Shown: positions 1-10,690, numbered from the stretch's first letter. The stretch is DNA of 64,000 nt from Chaetoderma sp. LZ-2023a (GCA_034401795.1 CM067363.1:25787688-25851687), one strand, 5' to 3'. The notes: generated by a model from the letters alone, not told the origin. Numbers and translations: made by a program.

Positions 1-24
1 CCCAGGGATCTTCATGCTCCTAAG

Positions 25-1009
25 CTAGCATAGGGAGGTGTGGTCTGTACATAATGCAAATGGTCGCCCATACAGAAAGTGTTTACAGTACTTCGTGAAG
101 TACACGGCGAACAATTCCTGTTTCGTGCTGTTGTATCTTTTCTCAGTTTTACTGAGCATAGGTGAGCCATAGCCCAATACCTGCTCTGTGACCTGTGCTA
201 GAACTGTGCCAATGGCAAACGAAGAGACGTCAGTGCCGAGAATGAAATCCAAATTAGGATTAGTGAGAGTGAGAATTGGTGCGGCAGCGAGTTGTGTTTT
301 CAGCGCCTTGAGAGCTATCTCACATTAATTGGTCCTTCTCAGTGATTTGAAATAATGGTGCCGCAATCTCGCTAAAATAGCGGATGAATCTTCGACAATA
401 CTATCAGAGACCAAGGAAGCCTCGAGTGTCTGTGGCCGCAGTGTGACTTTCCCACTCGGCCACTACACGAGTCTTCTTGGGATGGGTTGCCATGCCATCG
501 GCGGATATGATATGGCATAGAAATTCAACCTGTTGTTGAAAGAAATGGCACCTCTTTAGTTTGAGTTTTAAATTGTCATTTTTAAAATGCTCTATTACCT
601 CGGCTAAACTGACCAAGGTTTGCTCAAACGTGGGGCCTAAAGCAATACCATCGTCCAGATAGCACACTCAGATTTGCCACTGGAGTTTGGTGAGTACCTG
701 CTCCAGCAGGGGCTCACACATGCCAGGTGTGCTACCCATGCCATAGGGTATTTTACGGAATTGGAACAAGCAATCTCAGCATTTAAAATCAGTTTTCTCG
801 ACTGATCGATGTGAGGAAGGGGGTTACACGGCTTTCACCCTCAGGTCGTTCAGACGATGGCTGGCCCACGGAGAGGCAGAGGATTTGATTACGCCTGTTA
901 TTAGAATGTCAGTAACATGTTGGTGTGCTTCTACTTCTTTGTGTATGGGGAGACAGTGGACAGATTGACCGATAGGCCGACTGTGTCCGGTGTCGATGGA
1001 TTGGCACAC
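25..1009 (-). pseudogene. Ty3/gypsy pol remnant: reverse transcriptase and RNase H
   Basis: This is a decayed polyprotein segment of a Ty3/gypsy LTR retrotransposon, read right to left. Around 1009-824 the frame contains the N-terminal RT signature (HKEVEAHQHV followed by GVIKSSASPWAS). Around 667-404 it contains the catalytic YLDD box followed by the NLKLKLKRCHFF and GFLGL motifs that precede the RNase H domain. Around 340-25 it contains the RNase H signature (LDFILGTDVSSFAIGTVLAQ, then KRYNSTKQELFAV). The order and spacing are normal for gypsy pol, but several frameshifts separate the pieces. Integrase, if present, would lie beyond base 1. The element is inactive. Assignment to gypsy is firm; the clade is not determined. 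Confidence 0.92.
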
Positions 1010-1355
1010 TAGGTGAGTTTCTTCCAGGTTTACATCACCTGCTGAGTAACTGTCCCCGTATTTATTCAGTATTCAGCGTACATCACACGCATGCTCCTTT
1101 CTTAGGCCCAATGTGGCGCATACGTAAAGAGCATGTAAGCATATTGATAGGTTAGTGTGAGTTAGCGTCGTGGGTATGTGTACATTGGATTATGTTTTCC
1201 CCGAAATTACTTCCACAAGTGGCCACAGCGTACACCCGGAGTGAGGGTTATAGCATCAGCTGTGCCATTGAATACCTTAAAAGATAATTATCTGAACTTC
1301 ATTGGTGGTAGTAACTAATATGCGTGAGCTAACACACTGTGAAACTATCATGCAT

Positions 1356-1619
1356 TCATGGTCTGGCTTTAGCATGGCCATGTGTGTGTGGTTGCCAAGG
1401 TGCAGTACAGTGACCCAGAGAATTTCCTCTTGGCCAGGCTAAAACAGTGATGGTTGAAGCCAATATCAATGGGCAGGTATCGTACATTGATGTCTCCAGC
1501 TCTAAGGCTATAAGGTGGCCATGCATGTCTAGTTTTTGCTGTCTGCGGTGTATGATGACTTCGTTGGCGCTGAAGAAATCAATGCCAAGGAGGGCATCGA
1601 TTTGGATAGAGGGGACCAC
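1356..1619 (-). pseudogene. Gypsy retropepsin (aspartic protease) C-terminal fragment
   Basis: The minus-strand frame contains IQIDALLGIDFFSANEVI, which matches the conserved C-terminal block of gypsy proteases (a hydrophobic run, then LGxDFL). The catalytic D-T/S-G should lie N-terminal to it, above about base 1640, but only out-of-frame residue strings are visible there. The fragment lies upstream of the RT block in transcription order, as expected for a protease-RT-RNase H polyprotein. Bases 1010-1355 between protease and RT give no clear motif and are taken as decayed linker and RT N-terminus. Confidence 0.75.
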
Positions 1620-1739
1620 AACTCATTGTTTGAATTGCATTTCCTCTATCTGAATTACGAGGTTTAGTATACCTGCCACTGGCGACCCTGCTTGTGAAAA
1701 GCAATTTTTTAATGTATTTTAATGTATTTTGACACAACG

Positions 1740-2000
1740 AACAAGAATCAGAAAGTGCCCCCAAAATTCTAACCTATAATTAGGTCACAAATGTGACCAC
1801 TAGAGGTCATTCAAGGTCAAATGCTGTAAAATAGCTAAAATAACAACTATATGTCCTATGAAGTTCAGATTGGTGTCAAATGAAAGGTTTTAGCAAGACA
1901 AAACATTTTTACTCCGGTGCATAAAGTGGTGTGGTCAACCATTTGACCTCTAGAGGTCATTCACGGACAAATAATGTAAACAACTGAAAATGAAACTGAG
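1740..2000. repeat. Diverged direct repeat with palindromic TGACCTCTAGAGGTCA boxes
   Basis: A box of the form GACCNCTAGAGGTCATTCA occurs near 1775-1815 and again near 1943-1965, each followed by a GGTCAAAT- or GGACAAAT-like stretch and TGTAAA. The spacing between the two is about 155 bases. The core CCTCTAGAGG is a perfect palindrome. The block separates gypsy sequence from the plus-strand pseudogene that starts at about 2016, so it may be the edge of the inserted element. Confidence 0.5.
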
Positions 2001-2015
2001 GACAAACAGATATTT

Positions 2016-4569
2016 ATGTGGTCAACATATCATGCATCGCATGTTGTTGATTTGCCTACTTCGCTCGCAGCTATTGAAACTATTCTACCTTTTTTCTACG
2101 AATCTTCCCCCAACCCTCTCTACGCTATGGCTAAGAAGCCTCAATGGACATTCTCTGATGAATTAGGAGAGGACAAGTTCGTCATTATGATGGTGGGAGG
2201 GGAGTGCTCCACATCAACATGACCTTGTGGAAAACCATTGGAGACCTTCTGCGAGGTGCATCCTGGGAAGTGATTTTAGCAGAGTCTGGCATTGCCACAC
2301 CTGGCACAGCGTCATCATTCCTGACAGCTGCAGATTCAATGAAGACTCGGTATGCACACTAGGTCGCAGTAGCAGTGCTAGATACCCTTCCACATGAAGT
2401 GCACATTTCTGTAGGTACAGACTTAACAATAGAAGAATGGATTAAAGAAAATGCAGAAGTCAACCCTACATTCGATTCTGGATCCTTGTAAAGAAGTATC
2501 AGCTATTGGTCCTCCTGTGTGTACACGCTCACCGGGAACGAAACTTCAGGCTTTTCGTGGAGGTGCTCAAGGCAGTAGTCGGACTCTTCTATGCCATGGG
2601 CCCCCACACTTATGCCAGATGGCTATCCATAATCATTTCTGATCTTGAAGGCCAGCCATGGACATTGGACAATCAACCGTACAGTGAACCGGTTCTCTGC
2701 TATTGCAATAGAGCACATGCACGAGCAAAAGAACAAACTGGTCAAAGGCGTTGGAGGGATTATTGACGTAACAGAAGATCCTGCCTCACTAGCAAAATGG
2801 CTAATAATTGGCCCAACCCTTGCCCGTCTAGTGGATGTATTCCGAAGCACTTCTGTTGAACCTGAAAACCAAGTGTGTCTACCACATAATGAGGAAAGCA
2901 AGTCATATCAAGTGCAGTTCATGATGGATATAAGGAACATCCTGGACATGAGTCTACTGCATGGGAATCCATTTCAAGAAGGTGACACATGAATGAGTGT
3001 CTCTTTGTGGGTGGGTATGCCTATTAACATCACCACCTTAGGCAGTTCAGTCAATTGACAAACTTGGTTTGTCACAATATGAAGACCATATCACATCTGT
3101 TCTGGTAAATAGGGCACGTGATCTGTGTGTTCCCATTAAAAAGACGAAACTAAGCTTCTTCAAACAGGTTAAGCAACGGAAGACCACAGCACAACAAAAA
3201 CCATCCCTCTTCAACGATATATGGGCAACTCTTTGTCTCATTGCATATGCCCCAAGGGAATTTGGCTCTTTTCTTTGAACATGAGTCCGTAACGCCTCCC
3301 CCTGCAATGAAGCCCACAACTGACAAGGCTGCACAGTACCACTGCATCACCGAAGATTACGCTGATGAAGGAGCCGAGTTGGTGGAACCAGACCAGGCCA
3401 CCCCTACAAGTTACGATGATAGCATAGTCAATGATGGTGCCGCACTTATACATATTATGCAACCAATGCCACCTTGCTCAACATTTGACGATTACGCGTC
3501 CACTGTGTTCCGTCGTCGTTCGCGCCTGGAACTTAAGATGTATGATCGCCTTGACGTGTGGGATCGGCATTTCCCTAAAAAAGCATCAACGGAAATACAC
3601 GAAGCCAGAGAGCTGATGGAGCTGGTGGAGGAACACGCCAGCGCGTCCATGGATGAGCAAAGATTCCGTAATTTCAGACAAACTGAGACAAATTTCTGGC
3701 GGACACTTCAAACAAAGAGGAACTGTTCACATTTCTGTCGAATGAAGCTGTAAAAAATCCATACTACCACGACAATAAGGATTTATATTTGACATTAACT
3801 GATCATGTCGTTCATGTTGGGCCTGGAAGTGGGATGACAGAAACTTCAAATCACGAGGAAGCAGTTACGAGAACCGGTGTGCATCTCGTTGATGCACTTC
3901 AGGATTGGAACTGTATTCTTATTCGTACAGGAGATACTGATGTTCTTGTCATTCGCATGGGAGAGTTTAGCCATGTCCAGTCGTTAAATACGTTTGTGGA
4001 ACTATGGATTGCCTTGTGGAAAGCATCAGCAGTTGCTACACGTTAACTACACTCTGTCAGCATCTTGGTTCAGAACGCAGCCTTGGGTTACCAATGTTCC
4101 ATGCCAGATCAGGTTGTGACACAATAAACAGGCTGAAAAAGAAAGGTAAGCGTTTTTGGTGGAAAACGGTGGAAAACAACACAGCGGTTACGAATACGCT
4201 TGTGAAATTCGTCCTGTTTCCCTTCCAAGCATTTGAAAGTGATGACCCAACTATTATCGAGTCATTTATATGTCGACTTTATGCCCCACAGTCCACTACT
4301 ACCGAAGCTAATGTTCTTTTGCTGAACCTGTATCAGGCCTCTATCTGTGCTACTAGTCATCATGCACATCTGACGAGAAGCAATATTCATTTGGCTGGAA
4401 AGAGGAAGGTGACAGAGCTCTACCTGTGTGGACATCTATGGGCATCGATACTGAATTGTTTAAACTCATCGTGAAATGTGGCTGCCGGGCTCATTGTTCT
4501 GGTTCGTGTTTATGCAAGAAGAAAACTCTTGTTTGTACCCAACTGTGCAAATGCTCGTGTTCGAAGTAA
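2016..4569 (+). pseudogene. Pseudogene of an abundant uncharacterised animal family (HEEADTR/GCDT, possible PIN/FEN-like nuclease, Cys-rich tail)
   Basis: Reading across several frameshifts and stops, the plus strand retains the conserved blocks of an uncharacterised family that I recall as highly multicopy in cnidarian, lancelet, mollusc and fish genomes. In order: YHASHV..ILPFFYESS (2024-2105), GEDKFVIMM (2165), LHINMTLWKTIGDLL (2210-2250), the NRTVNRFSAIAIEHMHEQ block ending in KGVGG (2660-2760), LAKWLIIGPTLARLV (2790-2830), STFDDYASTVF (3475-3510), a degenerate FRQTETNFW (3670-3700), SNHEEAVTRTGVH (3848-3885), ILIRTGDTDVLVIRMG (3915-3963), LGLPMFHARSGCDT (4080-4125), and a C-terminal Cys-rich tail (4470-4569: CGCRAHC..CLCKK..CTQLCKCSC, then TAA). 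The acidic EEA/DTDV/GCDT series resembles PIN/FEN-1 nucleases, which is inference. At least five frame disruptions mark it as dead. Confidence 0.85.
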
Positions 4570-5065
4570 TTTGTGGAATGTGTAAAAACATGACTAATTT
4601 CTAAACATAATCCATTAATCATTCATACCACTGGCTATATTAATTACTCGTTCTAAATCAATGTTAGATCAATGTTAGATTTCTTAATATGTTTCACCTT
4701 TGAAGATGAAATTTAGTTAAGAAAGATCTAAATTTCTCTTTAAAATGTCCATTTGCAGATCAAGCGAGAACTATTTTTGGAAATGTATCACTGGAACGAG
4801 TGGCTCGTTTATCGAGCTAGTCATTCCAGTGGTGGGTTTTCAAAAATAGTCTTCTCATAGTCCGCAAATGGACATTTATCCATGACACTGCAGATGCGTA
4901 GGTGTGGGCCTTAAAGGGCTAATGTAATTGCTAATAAAAGTAGACCTAGAAACCTCTGTAAGTTGTAATGCTAGTTTATACTTCTGCTGCTTTTGTTATA
5001 CAGCATGCTACTTGGTAGCATTGTTTGCGCACATAACATGTTGTAGATCCACAGAGGAATCAAAC
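4570..5065. other. Non-coding interval apart from the family B copy
   Basis: Outside the hairpin at 4744-4877 I see only AT-rich sequence with a short direct duplication (ATCAATGTTAG at about 4660-4680). No gene or RNA was recognised. Confidence 0.5.
4744..4877. mobile_element. Family B foldback MITE, copy 1
   Basis: The arms GTCCATTTGCAGATCAAG and its inverse end (CCGCAAATGGACATTT) enclose ACTATTTTTGGAAATGTATC and a central GGCTCGTTTATCGAGC hairpin. The whole segment can fold on itself. Family B in this window has the pattern CCATTTGCAG..GAAGACTATTTTTGAAA..CCACTGGAATGACTGGCTCG, then the inverse. Flanking TTAACCCTTTAA-like and AAGTGTTAA-like ends in other copies suggest a full element of about 240 bp. 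No coding capacity; non-autonomous. Confidence 0.85.
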
Positions 5066-5184
5066 CTAAACATCCTTACAATCATGAGAATGAACTGAAA
5101 TGGAACAAGCAATGTGCAGCATGATGCGCAGCAACGGTATTAAAAGTATACATTTATTCTTAAACATTTCACGTCCAAGTATCT

Positions 5185-5305
5185 CAATTTCAAGACACTT
5201 ATGAAAGCTGTGGAATAATTTGAAACCAATGTAACTGGAAACTATTGCTGCCATATTTGCTGCAACACTTCCCAGCGATATTAATTTCAAACCATTCAAC
5301 AGAAT
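5185..5305. repeat. Diverged palindromic core related to family A
   Basis: The pattern GAATAATTTGAAACCAATGTAACTGGAA, then TTGCTGCCATATTTGCTGCAA, then TTAATTTCAAACCATTCAAC is an imperfect inverted repeat matching the central palindrome of family A (TTGAATATTTTGAAACTAATTT and its inverse). The TGACGTCA arm is missing, so this is either a fragment or a related subfamily. Confidence 0.6.
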
Positions 5306-5310
5306 AAGTA

Positions 5311-5760
5311 TGTATTCTGTGCTTTATTTTTTCAATAATGCCTCATTGTGTTCAACTGAATTGGGCAGACACTGGTTGAGGACGATCCAATCAAATTTGG
5401 TGGTGTGGAGTTGGTGCAGGTGGTCTGTGCATAGGCGAATGACGACCAGCCTCTGAAGGTTTTGGAACATATACTGGGTTAGGCTGGTGGATCTGTGCCT
5501 CATCATACCATAACTTATCTGTCATTTGACGTAGTGGGTCAGAGAAGTATGCCCATGGTATGGCGGAGGACTAGGTGATGACGGTGGGTGGTGGGTGCTA
5601 GGTAATGGAAATGGTAGAGCATAACTCTGAGGTGCGTATGCCGGTACCGTGTATGCTCCTCTACCTTCCTGTCTTGGTACTCGTGGCTCTGCCGTACGCT
5701 GTGGCATGTTTGGGGATGGATAGCGAGGTGGTGTCATGGAACGTACATTATATAACTATT
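5311..5760 (-). pseudogene. Possible gag remnant of the gypsy element (unrecognised Pro-rich protein)
   Basis: Two minus-strand open segments in the same frame (5737-5522 and 5506-5324) are separated only by one stop and a few codons, suggesting a single former reading frame of about 140 residues. The first part is rich in Pro, Arg, Ser and Tyr and begins MTPPRYPSPNMPQR; the second is not obviously low-complexity. I recognise no domain and no CCHC zinc knuckle. Its place downstream of a primer-binding-site-like sequence, on the same strand as the pol remnants, makes gag the simplest reading, but this rests on position alone. Confidence 0.35.
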
Positions 5761-6106
5761 GTGGTCGCGTTAGCCACCTAAAATCAGGTTAGACAATTCG
5801 TTGGCGTTGTGCACATGTTACAGTATTACTGGGGTGGTGTGGTTGAAGAGTATAATTCGGCGTCGGAGATCGGCGCCGGTCATGTACTTAATATAATGTC
5901 ATAGATAACATGTCTACCTCAGAGGCATCAATACACGCCCCCTCACTTATCTGTTTGTGTATAAATTATGACTAGATGCGCCATATGGTCCGGTGCTCTC
6001 TGCTCTATTTGTTTGACAGTCTTCGTGTTGTACTGCTATATACTCGTTGAAATAGAATGGCGGCTGGAATAGTGCAGTGTTATACAGAGTGGGTTCGTCA
6101 TTTCGA

Positions 6107-6124
6107 TACCCGCATTGGGTGCCA
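6107..6124 (-). promoter_or_regulatory. Candidate tRNA-Lys-type primer binding site
   Basis: On the minus strand the sequence TGGCACCCAATGCGGGTA, followed by TCGAA, resembles the common gypsy primer binding site TGGCGCCCAACGTGGGGC (13 of 18 positions), with most differences typical of decay. It is preceded on the same strand by CA and two spacer bases, the normal arrangement at the end of a 5' LTR. This fits the minus-strand pol remnants further along. Confidence 0.5.
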
Positions 6125-6353
6125 CTTGTAGCTCAAGCGCCTCGTTGTCCCATTTCTACCTCCTACTGGTTAACTAAGGTGGGAGAATGCGGAGGGAATC
6201 CTTGGCCAGCCGGGGTGTAGATAGACCGACCTCTGGTGCTGGTGGAATGATCACATTCAAGTCAGGCCGAGCGAGCAACCCCGCCAATGCGAAACACCAC
6301 CAGCTCATCCCAACTATTCGTAAAACCGATGTGGCATTGCATCTTTGTTGGTC

Positions 6354-6384
6354 CTACTTAAGTATGTTATACATACTTAAGTTA
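6354..6384. repeat. Short perfect palindrome
   Basis: ACTTAAGTATG, a 5-base centre TTATA, then CATACTTAAGT form a perfect 11-bp inverted repeat. It lies within the putative LTR. Confidence 0.8.
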
Positions 6385-6532
6385 TAGGCTTGGCACAGCG
6401 AGTTGAGTGCTGGCTTCTTGAGAAAAGTTACTGAAGGGGAGAGCCACAGTTGTCAGCGACGTACCCTTACAATTATGAGTGTGGCGTATCTGTGCTGTCT
6501 ACGTTGTTACCTCACAATAAATACCTATCTTC

Positions 6533-6536
<4 letters not shown>

Positions 6537-6567
<31 letters not shown>
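6537..6567. repeat. TA dinucleotide microsatellite
   Basis: About 15 uninterrupted TA units follow CTTCCTTTTA. Short open frames of alternating Tyr-Ile here are artefacts. Confidence 0.95.
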
Positions 6568-6570
<3 letters not shown>

Positions 6571-6769
6571 TAGGTACCCAAGTAAGGGATGAGCACTTGC
6601 ACAGTGTATGGGTCCACGAGTTTAATACAAACTAAATATGCCTCATATCAGCCGATTAATTGGTTTGGTGAGAGGAAAAGTGCCTCGCGTGGGCCTCCGT
6701 TGCAGAGAAATGCCTACCACTCCATCGCGGAGGAGGTGAATCGGTTAGTACCATTCTCCTCTTCAGAAT

Positions 6770-7840
6770 AACGCGAGTGTGTTGAATTATATATGTGTTT
6801 TTTTGTTATCTATATTGGGGTGCACCCTTTTTTACGTGTAGACGGTGCACAGGTTTCAACAAACATCGGCGCAGTAGTCTCTAAATACGTTACGGTTCTT
6901 ATTTGGTGACACGTTATTTTGGCGGTCCTTCCCATGGTGCTAGACTGACATTTAGCCATTAAGGCCAGACATGGAGAGTTTAGGCCTCAAATGGCTTATG
7001 CCTACTTAACGGTACCAATGCTAGTCTTCCTGGCATATGTGCTTGAGCCCCTGTCTCGGGTCTGACTCAACTACCTCAGGCCGATATGTTGTCTGGTCAA
7101 CGAGTCTGAAGCCGATGAGCGACTTCTAACCATGTGTCAGCACAACCACAAATAGCAAGACAAAGACAGGACAGCACAAAATCGTTGAATAAGCACATTA
7201 TCTGTTTATGACGATGCCGAAGAAGTAGATGGCAGACTATGTTCACCTTCCTTGAAGGCGTGGATGACTCACTTCACGCTTCCAGGCACTGCAGGGTTAA
7301 TCTGCAATCAGCGTCTGTTGCCGCCATCTAAGTGCCGAGATCGAGCCGTATAAGACTCGTTCCCTGGTAGCTAACGTTTAACTGCATTATGGTTATGTAA
7401 ACGTCCAGAGGTTTACTGCCATGCCGTTAATACTAGACTTATTATTTCGCAGTGAATTCCTACGTTGGCGTAAACACTATTCTAAGGGGTACCAGTGAAG
7501 GTACTGGGGAAGTGTGTGAAACGTCCTCATTTAGATTCTAGCCGTCGAGAATCCAATGCGATGCCATGGGTCGGCTCTAACCTACTCGAAGGTGGAGGTA
7601 CCAAGTCAACGAGGGCCCAAATAGGCCAACGGTTTGGCGCAGAGAGAGACAGCTTCTAAAAAACTATATGGTCTTTATAGACTCGTGGCCTTATAGACTC
7701 TTTTAAATGGCGCTCCACTAGCTACAATGTGTGCCACTGAACAGCGAGATTTACAATACAATTGCTACTTAGAGCAACTGCCTTAGTTTTTACACTATCC
7801 TAACCAAAACACCAGAGCTAATATTATGTAAGGGTTATGG
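6770..7840. other. About 1 kb without recognisable features
   Basis: Balanced-composition sequence with no open frame above background, no clear inverted repeat and no repeat family recognised from elsewhere in the window. Confidence 0.5.
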
Positions 7841-8370
7841 CGCCGTGTCTCGTGTCTATTGGCGCAAGCACGAGAAACGGTCATTAGTGAACATGTGTTG
7901 CCGTTTTTTAAAGTTCGGTGGTGTGCTTATTGAAGCTATGTAGCATAAATAAGCGAGTGTGTATTTTCTATAAAAAGTTAACTACTTAAACATAACAGCA
8001 AAAGGTTCTTGATAAAACAAACACCTGCTAGTTCTAGCTGACCTGTAGCGCCTACATGTAATCAGCCCAAGAGAAATATAACATTACACAATTGAAGGGC
8101 GTCTGTTAGTCATCAGCACAAAGAGTCAGAGAAAGCATAGCTGTTGACGCCTGTTAGTCATCAGTGAAAATAACTATTGGTGCAGTTAATCTTGGCGTCT
8201 TTTAGTTATTGGCGCAAGAACTGTCCATGAATTGGTGCACCCAGAGTTGTCGCCTGTGAGTCATCAGCGCAAAGCAATATTGATGCAGTTACTGCTGGCC
8301 CAAGTACTGTCCACGAATCGGTACAGTCACTGTTGGCGCGCCTTAGTTGTTGGCACAAATAACAATAGAC
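7840..8370. repeat. Diverged tandem repeat of about 50 bp (GGCGYCTGTTAGTCATCAGCGCAAA)
   Basis: A motif of the form GGCG-CTGTTAGTCATCAGYRCAAA recurs near 8096, 8148, 8194, 8250 and 8330, alternating with AAGNACTGTCCAYGAATNGG and TATTGRTGCAGTTA. A single isolated half-match lies near 7856. The units are strongly diverged. No coding potential; a decayed minisatellite or the interior of a transposon. Confidence 0.7.
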
Positions 8371-8990
8371 AGGTAATATGCAGCAAAGAATTTGCAGTGT
8401 TGAAGGAATACGGCTAAAATGTATGGTGCGGGTATCCGTACTGTACAGTTTGCGGATATATAAAGCGCTCACAAGACGATCGACGTCACCAGCTCAGGAG
8501 CGACGGTGAAAGCAATGTTCCAAGTAAAACGGTGGAGTCGAAAACACTTAAAATATGGCACTAGAAGTGTGCGTTTAGTCTACCACTCTTTGCCGTGAGT
8601 TGGACTGGTCTAGAGAGATATCAGATCGGGCAAATCGGTTCACAAGGTAGGATGTTATAGGCCAAAACTGGCGCCTTCGGACGGCGCTATTCTTATACGG
8701 GGAAGGTACCGTCAGAAGTCAGATTCTAATTCTGTAATCGGATTCGTGTTTCTGAACGAATCCCGGTTATGATTCATCCGAAAATGATTGAGATGGGCAT
8801 CGTATTAACGATATGGTAATACGGGCGATTACTGTCTATGCAGCATAGGCATGCTATCTCGAATGGCGCGCATGCGTAATTCGCTCTCTTACGGACTTAG
8901 CCATTTCACACGCTCTGATTCTCATAGGGCTTTACGCCAGTCCATGGGACCGTGGGTGCGTTAGGAACATCTCAGTCCTGGCCGTTTCGT
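8371..8990. other. Featureless interval
   Basis: No gene, hairpin family or tandem repeat recognised over about 620 bases. Confidence 0.45.
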
Positions 8991-8997
8991 ACCCGGG

Positions 8998-10062
8998 GCT
9001 AAGCGTACACACGCACACACGCACTGGCACATGTACACAGTTGTATGCATACGCACACACACACGAGTGCACATACAAATGTATTGCCTCGCGCATTACC
9101 TGATCCATCTTCGTGATTGCTACACGGGTCCGCCTCGTTGAGATTATCCGCCGTCGTGTTCCCCTCATATACGTGTGCATGAGTTGTATGTGCATTCATG
9201 ATTGCTGTATACATACAGGTATTACCGTTTTGCTCTTTATTTTGTAAACAATTTCGGCATTTTGCTGTCACGGCTATAGACTAGATCACATTCAACACAA
9301 GCGGTAAGTCCAATATGCTGCTCTGAGACTTATTGAATAACTAATAACGTGTGTTGTTAACCTAGGCTGTGACAGTTGTAATGCCGTTTGTGCGTAACCG
9401 TGTTCGCTATGACTAAATACGAATATGTTTCCAACAATTTCGATCTAGAGTAATCCGTGCACACGATATACTATTCGCCTACTTATGTACTTATTCTTAC
9501 GTAATTGGGTTCGCTTTCACTAAAGACGGAGCCCCGTAATAGACATGCGTAAACAATTTCGATCTAAACTATTTCGTGCACACGATATACTATTTCGTGC
9601 GCACGATTCATTATTTCCTGCTCATGCTATACTATTTCGTGCGCAAGAATTATAGTATATCGTAAAACTATTTTAAAATGTGTCTTCACACATGTTCCTT
9701 GCTGGGCTCCGTACACTAGTAAACAAGTAATGGCTTAAATATACGATGACCAAATACATATTGGAGTCTATGGTATTATGATGGTAACTGATCTCATAGC
9801 GCCAATGCAACACGTAACCTACTGACTAAGCCTCGTAATATGCATGTGGTTGTGTCAGCAATACTCACATTGCTTTAGCCGAGGACAGATTGGGTCATAT
9901 TTATTTATCAGCACTTCGTGTCAATACTTGATAAGAACTGAACAAACTATGTGCGAGATTTGCATACGTATCTATCGTGGGCTTTGCTATGTGTATTTAT
10001 GCTCAGGAGTGTTATGAACAACTGGCATAACATAAGAGGTTACACATGAACACGTAATCTTC
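8998..10062. repeat. Long dispersed repeat D, copy 1
   Basis: This stretch aligns by eye with 28885-30165 in the same orientation. Shared landmarks in order: a CACACGC-rich start, GCCTCGCGCATTACCTGATC (about 9088), TTCATGATTGCT (about 9195), ACAATTTCG (about 9248), a block repeating ACTATTTCGTGCNCACGATA (9560-9650), GTGTCTTCNCACATGTTCC (about 9680), TTAAATATACGATG (about 9735) and ACTTCGTGTCAA (about 9913) through CATAAGAGGTTA (about 10030). It has no coding potential. It lacks the 93-bp MITE present in copy 2. The class is unknown; a non-autonomous DNA element is possible. Confidence 0.8.
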
Positions 10063-10296
10063 AGACACATCAACTTCATATGCGGCAAAGCATAACGAGT
10101 TCAACTCACGGGTGTCAAAAAGCCCATTACTTACATTGACCAGTAACCAGTTATTTTCTAGCCTCACTCTGATCAACATTCTCACTAAAATATATTTTCT
10201 CAAGTGCTACTTTTAGGAGACTATGCCGAGAGACTTGATAAGAACAACAATGTAAACAAGGACACTTTCGATGTCAGACGCTTCATCAAATGAATC

Positions 10297-10690
10297 AATG
10301 GAAGGGACCAGTTTTAGCCATGCCACATCCATCTCTAGCTAAGCTCCACCAACATTTCGATTGCGTCGGAATCGATCGATCTCTACACTTTATGAATCTC
10401 GATTTTCAGAAAGTAAGCTGCTGAATAATTAGTCACTAATTTTCTGAGTGATGTTGCTGCCTATGGCAGCAACTGGACCCGGTCAAATTGGTTTCAAAAT
10501 ATTCAACAGCATGTTTATTACATACTATAGCCATACATTTCGTACAACAACGCGTAGTTCGTCTTCAATTTATCACGTGCGCGATGCACCTAGTTATGTC
10601 ATTCATGGCATAATTCATTATGATGTTATCCTACACATCACACAGTTGATTATGACGGCATGTGATTGATGGAACAACTGGACAGCTTCC
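10297..10690 (+). mobile_element. Family A MITE, copy 1 (reference description)
   Basis: Family A, written in plus orientation here, starts GGACCTTTCCAGTTTTAGC, continues through CCCCGCCCATCTCTAGCTAA, GCTCCACCCACACCTCGC, a GATCGATCGATC run and AATTTCCAGAAAACTATACA, then has a central palindrome TTGAATATTTTGAAACTAAT..TTGACTGGGCGCTGTTGCTG with its inverse, then ACATACAATTCGTACAACAA, several TGACGTCA or TGATGTCAT sites, and ends AAACTGGAAAGGTCC. In this copy the centre is GTTGCTGCCTATGGCAGCAAC (about 10451-10471) and the arms are diverged. It adjoins long repeat H, as the copy at 51.5-51.8 kb also does. Confidence 0.85.

Larger units (their letters stand above)
6127..6640 (-). mobile_element. 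Possible 5' LTR of the gypsy element (far end not located)
   Basis: If the primer binding site is real, the LTR should end at 6127 (CA on the minus strand) and extend to higher coordinates. A TATAAAAGG sequence lies on the minus strand at about 6533-6541, a plausible core promoter, although it abuts a TA microsatellite. I found no matching second LTR in the window (the 3' LTR would be left of base 1) and no definite TG start, so the right boundary is a guess. Confidence 0.3.

Noticed and set aside
8998..9300. CRISPR-like or tRNA arrays
   Set aside because: No regular spacer-repeat pattern or cloverleaf was seen anywhere; this is eukaryotic repeat sequence.
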